Made by a program: the position numbers and the translations under genes. 64,000 nt of DNA from Bradyrhizobium sp. RD5-C2 (GTDB lineage Bacteria; Pseudomonadota; Alphaproteobacteria; Rhizobiales; Xanthobacteraceae): positions 62,001-126,000 of the forward strand of contig NZ_BOVL01000024.1 in NCBI RefSeq assembly GCF_019972155.1. The letters are read 5' to 3'. The notes below the pieces were generated by a model, which searched no databases, was not told the DNA's origin, and was given only the letters and a program-made list of their open reading frames with translations. This document shows, piece after piece, positions 16,343-23,517 of this stretch (its first letter is position 1; each line of letters opens with the position of its first letter).

Positions 16343-17116
16343 ATGACTGCAACCATCGACCTCAATTGCGATCTCGGCGAAAGCTTTGGCCCCTGGGAAA
16401 TGGGCAATGACGCCGCGATGATCGAGCTTGCGACCTCGGTCAACGTCGCCTGCGGCTTCCATGCCGGCGATGCCGACATCATGCGCAAGACCGTCGAGCT
16501 CGCAAAGGCGCGCGGCGTCAGCGTCGGCGCCCACCCTGGGTATCGCGACCTGCATGGTTTCGGTCGCCGCCCGATGCCGGGGCTGACATCCTCCGAGATC
16601 GAGAACCTGATCGCCTATCAGATCGGCGCCCTGCAGGCGATTGCAACCGCGGCCGGCCACAAGGTCACCCATGTGAAGGCACATGGCGCGATTTCCAATG
16701 TCGCCTGCGAGGACGACATGACCGCACGCGCGATCGCCAATGCGATCAAGGCGGTCGACCGCAATCTCATCTTCGTGGTGCTCGCCAACTCGAAGCTGGT
16801 GCGCGCGGGCGAAGCCGCCAATCTGCGGATGGCGCATGAAGTGTTTGCCGACCGCGCCTATGAGGACGACGGCAATCTGGTGTCGCGCAAGAAGCCCGGC
16901 GCGGTGCTGCACGATCCCAAGGCGATCGCCGAGCGTGTGGTGCGGATGGTGCAGGATGGCGCGGTCGTCTCGGTCACCGGCAAGGTGATCAAGATGCAGA
17001 CCGACACCGTCTGTATCCATGGCGACACCCATGGCGCCGTCGAGATCGCGCGCGGTCTGCGCGAGGCGCTGAGCAAGGCCGGCATCACGGTCGCGCCGTT
17101 CAAGACCGCGCACTGA
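16343..17116 (+). CDS. pxpA: 5-oxoprolinase subunit PxpA (LamB/YcsF family)
   Basis: This 257-residue protein starts MTATIDLNCDLGESFGPW, the hallmark of the LamB/YcsF family. It continues with VACGFHAGD, VGAHPGYRDLHGFGRRPM and THVKAHGAISN, and ends with a CIHGDTHGAVEIARGLREAL segment. PxpA carries the catalytic site of 5-oxoprolinase. The gene is 89 bases from pxpC, with a palindromic repeat between them. The pathway recycles spontaneously formed pyroglutamate. Confidence 0.93.
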   Translation: MTATIDLNCDLGESFGPWEMGNDAAMIELATSVNVACGFHAGDADIMRKTVELAKARGVSVGAHPGYRDLHGFGRRPMPGLTSSEIENLIAYQIGALQAIATAAGHKVTHVKAHGAISNVACEDDMTARAIANAIKAVDRNLIFVVLANSKLVRAGEAANLRMAHEVFADRAYEDDGNLVSRKKPGAVLHDPKAIAERVVRMVQDGAVVSVTGKVIKMQTDTVCIHGDTHGAVEIARGLREALSKAGITVAPFKTAH

Positions 17117-17137
17117 GCCGCGAACACACGGAGCAGC

Positions 17138-17165
17138 AAGGGCCGGCCGCCGCGCCGACCCTTTT
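17138..17165 (+). terminator. Possible terminator after pxpA
   Basis: An imperfect hairpin AAGGG-CCGGC with GCCG-A-CCCTT is followed by TTTTA. It is correctly placed 22 bases after the pxpA stop, but the stem has a mismatch or bulge. Confidence 0.45.
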
Positions 17166-17267
17166 AGATTCCGTTAAGAGTCTTCTTAAACCCAAACTTG
17201 CCGTTTGATTGCTAGGTGCAGCTTCCGAGCCTTTGATTGTCCTCTCAGGAAAATTGGGTACGAAAGC

Positions 17268-17684
17268 ATGTTCCGCACCAGCCTCTCCCTCGCAATTGCT
17301 GCGGTGGCCACGGCCGCCTTCACCAGCGCGGCCTCCGCCGGCTGCTACAGCTGCTATACGCCGCCGCCCCAGCCCTGCACGACCTGTTATCAGGTGCAGA
17401 CCGTGCCGCCGCAGTATCGCACCGTGCAGGAGACCGTGATGGTGTCGCCGGGCCGCGTCATCGCGCATCGTACGCCGCCGCAGTATCGTACCGTGATGGT
17501 GCCGAAGACCGTGATGGTCGCGCCCGAAGGCGTCGCCTATGAGCGCATCGCGCCGCAATACGCCACCCAGGAACGCACCCAGATGGTCTCGCCGGGTTAT
17601 TCCTACTACGCGCCGGTCCAGCCGACCTGCAGCACCTGCGGCGGTGGTTACGGTTACGGTTATGGTCGCGGCTACGGCTACTGA
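17268..17684 (+). CDS. Secreted protein with PQYRTV-type repeats
   Basis: This 138-residue protein has a clear signal peptide (MFRTSLSLAIAAVATAAF, cleavage near SAASAG) and a mature part made of about three 24-residue repeats (PPQYRTVQETVMVSPGRV, PPQYRTVMVPKTVMVAPEGV, APQYATQERTQMVSPG). Two Cys pairs (CYSCY and CTTC) precede the repeats, one CSTC follows them, and the end is Gly/Tyr-rich. I know no function; similar small secreted repeat proteins are common in Bradyrhizobium. A hairpin terminator follows 22 bases after the stop. Confidence 0.75.
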   Translation: MFRTSLSLAIAAVATAAFTSAASAGCYSCYTPPPQPCTTCYQVQTVPPQYRTVQETVMVSPGRVIAHRTPPQYRTVMVPKTVMVAPEGVAYERIAPQYATQERTQMVSPGYSYYAPVQPTCSTCGGGYGYGYGRGYGY

Positions 17685-17706
17685 GCCGTCAGCGTCCAGA
17701 CAGCAC

Positions 17707-17741
17707 AAAGCCGCCGCCTGAGGACATCAGACGGCGGCTTT
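17707..17741. terminator. Intrinsic terminator
   Basis: The stem AAAGCCGCCG / CGGCGGCTTT includes an inner CTGA/TCAG pairing. It lies between the secreted repeat protein gene and a convergent small gene and could serve both. Confidence 0.8.
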
Positions 17742-17758
17742 GCAGTTCTCTCAGGGCC

Positions 17759-17911
17759 TCAGAACGGGTGGACGGAGAGTGTGCCGAACACGATGGCCGC
17801 GATCACTGCAAACGCGCTGTAGAGCGCCGCAGTGTGAACTCCGGTCCCGGACTTCCTTGAAATTTGTCGCGCGTAAAAGTGCAGGCGGGCTTCCGCCGAT
17901 AGCTCGCGCAT
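17759..17911 (-). CDS. Small single-span membrane protein, 50 residues
   Basis: A 50-residue frame starts at the ATG at 17911 with GGAGA at 17918-17922, six bases upstream, a good ribosome binding site. The protein begins MRELSAEARLHFYARQISRK, a basic amphipathic segment, and ends in one hydrophobic helix (ALYSAFAVIAAIVFGTLSV) and HPF. Terminator, spacing and start signal support it as a real gene. Function unknown; an inner-membrane protein with the N-terminus in the cytoplasm fits the charge distribution. Confidence 0.6.
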   Translation of the reverse strand: MRELSAEARLHFYARQISRKSGTGVHTAALYSAFAVIAAIVFGTLSVHPF

Positions 17912-18178
17912 GGTCGATCTCCAACGCCCCATTCTCAGGCATATGGAATATCGTTCGCGCGCCGATTCAAGCGGGTGGCAAAAATAGCGACGTCGCTCCC
18001 TCGGCGAACCCGGTTCCCAGAGGAATATTCTTCCCCGAAGGCCGGCCCGAGAATCTTATTCGTTGCAATTCGAGGCGTCGGGAACCCGCGCCAAGCTTGC
18101 AATAACCGAAAATCTCGAAAACAACCCCATGCAAAGTAGCCGACGGTGGCCAACTGAGGCGCGGCCGCTGCGTCGCGC

Positions 18179-19336
18179 TCAGGGCTTCCAGCGCCCAATT
18201 TTGAAGGCCGCCAGATGGCCGGGAACGTCGGTCGGATCGAACGGCGGACCGGCGAACGCGCCTATGGCGTGGGAGGTATCGGCCGGGCGCCCGGCCGCGG
18301 CGTCGTAGAGGTCCGGCCTGAACACCGCCATGGCAGCCTTCAGCGCCTCCGGCCGGTACGGTGTCTGGCCCCAGCGAACCATCTGCGCGTAGAGCCAGGC
18401 CGCCTGCCCCGGGTCCGGCCGCGCCGCCGCCTCGCGCCCGACCAGCAAATAGCGGCTGCTTTCGCGCATGGTGCCGTCGGGCAGGATCTTCAGCCGGCCA
18501 TCGAACGTGCGCTGGATGACGCTGGCGTCGACGCCGAGCCGCTCGGGCTGCGCCAGGATGCGCGCGACCTCGGGGCGGTTTTCCGGCTGCTCGATGAACT
18601 CCGCGGCGCGCAGATGCGCGCGCACCAACGCGGCCACGACGTCGGCGTGCTTCTCCGACCAGCTCTGGCGCACCGCCAGCACCTTCTCCACCGCGCTGAG
18701 CAGGATGTCCGAGACGAAGTGCAGGATGTGGCCGACGCCGAGATCGACCGCGATCGAATTCCAGGGCGCGCCGACGCAGAACGCGTCGACATGCCCGTTG
18801 GCCAGACTGTCCACCATGTAGGGCGGCGGCAGCACCACGAGCTGGACGTCCTCGTCGGGATCGACGCCGCCGGCGGCCATCCAGAACCGCAATTGATAAT
18901 TGTGGGTCGAGAACGGAAAGGTCATGCCGAACGTCAACGGCTCCGCCCCGCTCTTCCGCCGTTTTGCAACCACGCGCGCGAGCGCCCGCGCGGTCGCCAT
19001 CGGATCGAAGCGGTCGCCGTCGATCTCTGCCATCAGCGCGGCGTGCAGCGCCGGCGATACCGTGATGGCGTTGCCGTTGAGCCCGAGATTGAACGGGGCT
19101 GCGATCGGCACCTTGACGTGACCGAGCCCGAGGTGTGATGCGATCGCCACCGGCGCCAGCAGATGAGCCGCGTCGAACAGGCCTATATTGAGCTTGTCGC
19201 GGACGTTCGACCACGACACTTCGCGCACCAGCGTGACGTCGAGGCCCTCAGTCGCCGCAAACCCCTTGTCGACCGCGACGATCAAGGCGGCAGCGTCCAC
19301 CAGCGGAATGAATCCGATGTGCAGGGGTGTGGTCAT
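18179..19336 (-). CDS. nasS: Nitrate sensor NasS (NrtA/CmpA-type binding protein)
   Basis: This 385-residue protein has the CmpA/NrtA solute-binding fold (LHIGFIPLVDAAALIVAVDKGF, FGMTFPFSTHNYQLRFWMAAGG, VDAFCVGAPWNSIAVDLGVGHI) but starts MTTPLHIGF with no signal peptide, so it is cytoplasmic. That fits NasS, which binds NasT and holds it inactive until nitrate or nitrite is present. The gene overlaps nasT by four bases and is cotranscribed with it. No nitrate reductase or transporter genes are visible in the window. Confidence 0.86.
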   Translation of the reverse strand: MTTPLHIGFIPLVDAAALIVAVDKGFAATEGLDVTLVREVSWSNVRDKLNIGLFDAAHLLAPVAIASHLGLGHVKVPIAAPFNLGLNGNAITVSPALHAALMAEIDGDRFDPMATARALARVVAKRRKSGAEPLTFGMTFPFSTHNYQLRFWMAAGGVDPDEDVQLVVLPPPYMVDSLANGHVDAFCVGAPWNSIAVDLGVGHILHFVSDILLSAVEKVLAVRQSWSEKHADVVAALVRAHLRAAEFIEQPENRPEVARILAQPERLGVDASVIQRTFDGRLKILPDGTMRESSRYLLVGREAAARPDPGQAAWLYAQMVRWGQTPYRPEALKAAMAVFRPDLYDAAAGRPADTSHAIGAFAGPPFDPTDVPGHLAAFKIGRWKP

Positions 19337-19923
19337 TTCAACAGCTCCGACGCCGTCAGGATCGATTGCGCGATCTCGCCGATCTTCTTCTTCTCGCGCA
19401 TCGCGGTCGAGCGCATCAGCACGTAGGCCTCTTCCTCGGTCAGCCCCTTCACTTTCATCAGGATGCCCTTGGCGCGGTCGATCACCTTGCGCTCCTCCAG
19501 CGCATGCTTGGTACGGTCGAGTTCATCCTGCAGCTTGGCGAAGGCATTGAAGCGGGAGACGCAGAGATCGAGGATCGGCTTCATCCGCTCCTTCTTGAGG
19601 CCGTCGACGATGTAGGCGGAGACGCCGGCCTCCACCGAGGCCTGGATCGAGGCGGCGTCACTCTGGTCGACGAACATCGCGATCGGCCGGCGGACCGCAC
19701 GGCTGACCTGGAACATTTGTTCCAGCACGTCGCGGCTGGGGTTCTCGAGATCGATGACGATGATCTCGGGATCGAGCGCATAGATCCGCGACAGCAGGCT
19801 CTGCATCTCGCTGATGTGGACCACGTCCGTGTAGCCGGCCTCCCGCAGCCCCTCCTCCAGGATGGCCGCACGGATCGGGCTCTCGTCGACAATGACGATC
19901 TTGGGAGACGATTCAGCGCTCAT
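19333..19923 (-). CDS. nasT: ANTAR-domain antiterminator NasT
   Basis: This 196-residue protein has an N-terminal receiver-like domain (IVIVDESPIRAAILEEGL; putative acceptor Asp58 in EIIVIDLENP) and a C-terminal ANTAR RNA-binding domain (DRAKGILMKVKGLTEEEAYVLM). NasT binds two-hairpin leader RNAs to prevent termination upstream of nitrate assimilation genes and, in Bradyrhizobium, acts on the denitrification gene nosZ. NasS, encoded next with a four-base overlap, controls its release. Its targets must lie outside this window. Confidence 0.9.
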   Translation of the reverse strand: MSAESSPKIVIVDESPIRAAILEEGLREAGYTDVVHISEMQSLLSRIYALDPEIIVIDLENPSRDVLEQMFQVSRAVRRPIAMFVDQSDAASIQASVEAGVSAYIVDGLKKERMKPILDLCVSRFNAFAKLQDELDRTKHALEERKVIDRAKGILMKVKGLTEEEAYVLMRSTAMREKKKIGEIAQSILTASELLK

Positions 19924-20158
19924 CGACCACTCTTAAAGCCCGGCAACAACCACCCATATCACGCCGGGGCGGCGCGGAAAGGGTTGTAATTCTCGGCAAT
20001 TGGGACTAGCTCCTGCCCATCAATCAGGCAGATTCACAGATATGCAAGAGGCCGCCGCGCCGAAGGTAAGCTTTGTGTCCTTGGTTGGTCCTGAGGCAAG
20101 GAATGTAAACTCTTCGAGCCGGCTATTCAGCCCGAAGCCGGTCGACTGGCCCCGGAAT

Positions 20159-20719
20159 CTAACCAGCTTCGTTGAGCGGTGATTTGATCCGGCGGATTTC
20201 GCGAACGACAATCGCGAGCCCGGCTGAACAGTAGTACGCAGCCTTCGCGAGGTAGCTCCCTGGCAGCAACGCGAGAGCTTGATGATTGCCGCGCAGATCG
20301 CGGCCTCGATCGCTTGCATCAATCAGCCACATCGTGCCGGACGCACCTGTTTCCAATTCAAGCCGCTCAGCGTCTGAGCTTCCCAAAATGTCCCGCAATT
20401 GTGGTGTGCGCAATGCAGGCTCGATGAGTCGTTCGTCATCGACGCCGATCCATTGAACGAGAAAGCCCCCGTCACCCTGACCATCGGAATACCATGCGAT
20501 GTCGCCGGCATCGCCAGATAACACAACAGCTTTGCCTCGGTGGCAGGCAATTGACCCCAACCAGGTCGTCACTCTGCACGCACGGGCATAGTCACTTTGG
20601 TCAGCCGGATCTCCATGGTCGCGCCATCCCTCGATACCCCGCCAATGTAACAGCTGTTCATCAGCAATTACCAGGTGAGGACCGCCGGACGTCGCTATCC
20701 AGTTGTGTGTTCGGGTCAT
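20159..20719 (-). CDS. Imm21-type immunity protein
   Basis: This 186-residue protein starts at the ATG at 20719 (MTRTHNWIATSGGPHLVIAD); a 44-residue in-frame extension lacks support. The N-terminal WIATSGGPHLV, LLHWRGIEG, DYARACRVTTWLG and DGGFLVQWIGVDDE segments match the pattern I know for immunity protein family Imm21 of polymorphic toxin systems. The protein has no signal peptide, so it would neutralise a toxin in the cytoplasm. No toxin, VgrG, Rhs or T6SS gene is adjacent, so it is an orphan here, with base composition somewhat AT-richer than its neighbours. Family assignment is from motif recall. Confidence 0.62.
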   Translation of the reverse strand: MTRTHNWIATSGGPHLVIADEQLLHWRGIEGWRDHGDPADQSDYARACRVTTWLGSIACHRGKAVVLSGDAGDIAWYSDGQGDGGFLVQWIGVDDERLIEPALRTPQLRDILGSSDAERLELETGASGTMWLIDASDRGRDLRGNHQALALLPGSYLAKAAYYCSAGLAIVVREIRRIKSPLNEAG

Positions 20720-20995
20720 GCGTATCCAATAGCAGTATTTTTCCGGCTGGCCGATCGCTGGCCGGCGAATGTTCGTTCTTGTGCCGGTTGCGGGGTTGGG
20801 CATCCGGCCGACTGCCTGGGCGAAGCGCTCGCGCGCGTCGAATTGTTGCATCCCAAAGAACTGGTGGATTGCAGATCGTCAAGAACAAGCAAAACTTTCT
20901 CATCGCCGGAACGCGCTAGCGGTTGAATTTTGCTATGAGATCAATTAGTTGGATCACCATATCCGAACAATTCAGATCAGGCTCCAGGCGACCAC

Positions 20996-22315
20996 ATGGA
21001 AAGAGCGCCCCATATTTCGTTCGTCAGTCTCGGCTGCCCCAAGGCGCTGGTCGATTCCGAGCGCATCATCACCCGGCTGCGCGCGGAGGGCTATGAGCTG
21101 GCGCGCAAGCATGACGGCGCCGACATCGTCATCGTCAACACCTGCGGCTTCCTCGACAGCGCCAAGCAGGAATCGCTCGCCGCGATCGGCGAGGCGATGG
21201 CCGAGAATGGCAGGGTCATCGTCACCGGCTGCATGGGCGCCGAGCCTGAGCAGATCGAGAGCGCCTATCCCGGTGTGCTGTCGATCACGGGGCCGCAGCA
21301 ATATGAGAGCGTGCTGGACGCCGTGCACCGCGCGCTGCCGCCGGCGCACAACCCGCATCTCGACCTGGTGCCGCCGCAGGGCGTCAAGCTCACGCCGCGG
21401 CACTACGCTTACTTGAAGATTTCCGAAGGCTGCAACAACCGTTGCAGCTTCTGCATCATCCCGAAGCTGCGCGGCGACCTGGTGTCGCGGCCGGCCAATG
21501 ACGTGCTGCGCGAGGCCGAGAAGCTGGTGAAGGCCGGCGTCAAGGAATTGCTCGTCATCTCGCAGGACACCTCGGCCTATGGCGTCGACATCAAATATGC
21601 CGAGAGCCCGTGGCAGGATCGCAGCGTGCGCGCAAGATTCTTCGATCTCGCCAAGGAGCTCGGCGAACTCGGCGCCTGGGTGCGGCTGCAATATGTCTAC
21701 CCCTACCCGCATGTCGACGAGGTCATCGGCCTGATGACCGAGGGCAAGGTGCTGCCTTATCTCGACATCCCGTTCCAGCATGCGAGCCCCGACGTGCTGC
21801 GTGCGATGAAGCGCCCGGCGGCACAGGAGAAGACGCTGGCGCGAATCCAGAAGTGGCGCGAGCAATGCCCGGAGCTGACGCTGCGCTCGACCTTCATCGT
21901 CGGCTTCCCCGGCGAGACCGATTCCGATTTCGCCTATCTGCTCGACTGGCTCGATGAAGCGGAGATCGACCGTCTCGGCTGCTTCAAATACGAGCCGGTC
22001 GCCGGCGCCGCCTCGAACGCAATCGGCAATGCGGTGCCCGACGAGGTCAAGCAGGAGCGCTGGAATGCGCTGATGGCGCGGCAGCAGAAGATTTCGGCAA
22101 AGCGCCTGAAGCGCAAGGTCGGCACCCGCCAGCAGGTGATCATCGACGAGGTCGGCCCGACGGTCGCGAAAGGTCGTTCAAAGGCCGACGCACCGGAGAT
22201 CGACGGCGCCGTCTATCTCACCAGCCGCCGCCCGCTCAAGGTCGGCGAGATCGTCACCGCCAAGATCGAGCGCGCCGACGAATACGACCTGCACGGCAGC
22301 GTCGCCGGATTCTGA
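20996..22315 (+). CDS. rimO: Ribosomal protein S12 methylthiotransferase RimO
   Basis: This 439-residue radical-SAM enzyme adds a methylthio group to the conserved aspartate of ribosomal protein S12. The N-terminal UPF0004 domain shows FVSLGCPKALVDSE and IVNTCGFLDSAKQES with cluster-binding cysteines. The radical-SAM motif is SEGCNNRCSFCIIPKLRG. The C-terminus carries a TRAM domain (KVGTRQQVIIDEV ... GEIVTAKIERADEYDLHG). SLGCPKALVDSE and GFLDSAKQES distinguish RimO from the tRNA enzyme MiaB. The gene stands alone. Confidence 0.96.
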   Translation: MERAPHISFVSLGCPKALVDSERIITRLRAEGYELARKHDGADIVIVNTCGFLDSAKQESLAAIGEAMAENGRVIVTGCMGAEPEQIESAYPGVLSITGPQQYESVLDAVHRALPPAHNPHLDLVPPQGVKLTPRHYAYLKISEGCNNRCSFCIIPKLRGDLVSRPANDVLREAEKLVKAGVKELLVISQDTSAYGVDIKYAESPWQDRSVRARFFDLAKELGELGAWVRLQYVYPYPHVDEVIGLMTEGKVLPYLDIPFQHASPDVLRAMKRPAAQEKTLARIQKWREQCPELTLRSTFIVGFPGETDSDFAYLLDWLDEAEIDRLGCFKYEPVAGAASNAIGNAVPDEVKQERWNALMARQQKISAKRLKRKVGTRQQVIIDEVGPTVAKGRSKADAPEIDGAVYLTSRRPLKVGEIVTAKIERADEYDLHGSVAGF

Positions 22316-22414
22316 AGTCGAGACACGGAGACGAAGTCGCGCTCAGCCGCCGCTGGGGCAAGAGCAGCCGAGCAGGCAGCAGCTATTTGCGGTGAGTAGG
22401 ACGGTCGATTGTCT

Positions 22415-22822
22415 TCACCAGGTCATGAACAGGATGCGAAGCCACATGATGACGAGCACGACATTGCTCGCCACGAAAATTAGCAACCGGTGAAGTACCC
22501 GGTTGTACGTCAGATGGACAACGCTGTGAACGATGCGCAGCGCAACATAGGTCCAGGCCAGCCACACAAAAACGGTGTCGGACCTCTGGAGGATGAGGAT
22601 CAGGAGACTGATCGTGTAGAACAGTACCGGTAATTCCAGCAGGTTCATATAGTTGCGGTTGATGACGCTGACCGAAGGCGGAACCCGATGCGATTCGCCG
22701 AACCGGTAGTCGTCTGCGGTTGTCTCCTTGGACAGGCCCCTCCTGATCCCCATAAGAAGCAAAACCGCCAGCGTGAACAACGCCAACACGATCGCGGGCC
22801 GAATGATATCGAGACTGTACAT
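22415..22822 (-). CDS. MAPEG family membrane protein
   Basis: This 135-residue protein has four hydrophobic helices and the MAPEG pattern: an N-terminal membrane span, a basic loop (IRRGLSKE), the conserved NRNYMNLLELPVLFYTI, and ALRIVHSVVHLTYNRVLHRL. Eukaryotic MAPEG members handle eicosanoids and glutathione; bacterial ones are mostly uncharacterised inner-membrane proteins. AAGGGGA lies about four bases upstream of the ATG at 22822. Confidence 0.85.
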   Translation of the reverse strand: MYSLDIIRPAIVLALFTLAVLLLMGIRRGLSKETTADDYRFGESHRVPPSVSVINRNYMNLLELPVLFYTISLLILILQRSDTVFVWLAWTYVALRIVHSVVHLTYNRVLHRLLIFVASNVVLVIMWLRILFMTW

Positions 22823-22895
22823 GGCGTCCCCTTCGGCAAACTCCGCTGCGCCTATCCAGCAACTCCCAAAGAGTCAAAATCGCTGTGATGAAACG

Positions 22896-23197
22896 CTAGT
22901 TGGTCGTCGGCGGCGCGGCGAACGCTGGATCGAGCGTGCGAAGCACGCGATGGATGCGGACCGAGCTTGTGATGCCTGCATTGCGCACATAGGCATCGAT
23001 GACCGCCTCGCTCTCGACCACGACGAGGCCGAACAGCTTGCGGTCATCGGTCGCATAGGTGCAGAGCCAGTGCATCTTGCCCTGCCCTGCGTTGCGTTGA
23101 TGGCGTCCAGCGCAATCCGCGCATGACGCGCCGCTTGCGCATCGTCCGTTACGTCGAAATTGGCCGGAAGGTCTCGTTCGATCAGCAGCTTGATCAC
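22896..23197 (-). pseudogene. DUF4242 small protein, disrupted by a 5-bp tandem duplication
   Basis: A GTG start at 23197 with a strong GGAGGTG site encodes IKLLIERDLPANFDVTDDAQ and LDAINATQG, then runs out of frame. The family's second half, KMHWLCTYATDDRKLFGLVV and VIDAYVRNAGI, follows in another frame and ends at the TAG at 22896. At the junction the plus strand has TGCCC twice in tandem (23078-23087). Removing one 5-base unit restores ...NATQGKMHWLC... in one frame, giving about 98 residues, the usual DUF4242 length. DUF4242 proteins are small ferredoxin-like-fold proteins of poorly known role. A sequencing artefact is less likely for a whole repeated unit but possible. Confidence 0.8.
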
Positions 23198-23283
23198 GGC
23201 GCCACCTCCAAGATTGCTCCAAGATTGCCTCGTCGCAATCTAACACGCTCCGCGAGCGACTCGCGTGCGATATCACCTCCCGC

Positions 23284-23313
23284 TTGACACCACCGGCCCT
23301 TCGGCTGTATGGC
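23284..23313 (+). promoter_or_regulatory. Sigma-70-type promoter of the arginine-rich leader
   Basis: A perfect TTGACA (23284-23289) is separated by 18 bases from TATGGC (23308-23313). Transcription would then be expected to start around 23320-23322, at the ATG of the short leader frame, giving a transcript with little or no 5' untranslated region. The -10 match is only partial. Confidence 0.55.
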
Positions 23314-23321
23314 CCTGCGCC

Positions 23322-23411
23322 ATGAAGCTGAACCGGACCCACCGCCGCGCCATCAACCGTCGTCGCACCCGCGACGATGCTGGGCTGCGCCGTGTCCGAC
23401 GCCACCGCTGA
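23322..23411 (+). CDS. Putative arginine-rich leader peptide (29 residues)
   Basis: The frame ATG (23322) to TGA (23411) encodes 29 residues, 12 of them Arg, including RRR at 13-15 and RR pairs at 8-9, 23-24 and 26-27. Arg codons are 7 CGC, 3 CGT, 1 CGG and 1 CGA. There is no Shine-Dalgarno sequence, but the upstream promoter would place the transcript start at or next to the ATG, as in the leaderless trpL peptides known from rhizobia. The frame ends 23 bases before a strong terminator that precedes an argD-like gene. A short hairpin (GCTGATT / AATCAGC, 23407-23425) spans its stop codon. This reading is inferred from layout; Arg-rich short frames also occur by chance in GC-rich DNA. Confidence 0.5.
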   Translation: MKLNRTHRRAINRRRTRDDAGLRRVRRHR

Positions 23412-23434
23412 TTAGCTAAATCAGCCAAGGTTTT

Positions 23435-23474
23435 CGAGAAGGCCGCGCCCCCAAAGCGCGGCCTTCTCGCTTTT
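23435..23474 (+). terminator. Attenuator-type intrinsic terminator
   Basis: A perfect 14-bp stem (CGAGAAGGCCGCGC, 23435-23448, with GCGCGGCCTTCTCG, 23456-23469) has a 7-base loop and is followed by CTTTT. No plus-strand gene other than the short Arg-rich frame lies upstream, since the preceding genes are on the minus strand. It therefore stands between a promoter and the gene at 23518, as in an attenuator. Confidence 0.85.
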
Positions 23475-23517
23475 CGGCCTGCCCTTAATCCCCACACCGC
23501 CCCCAGAGGAGATCGAC

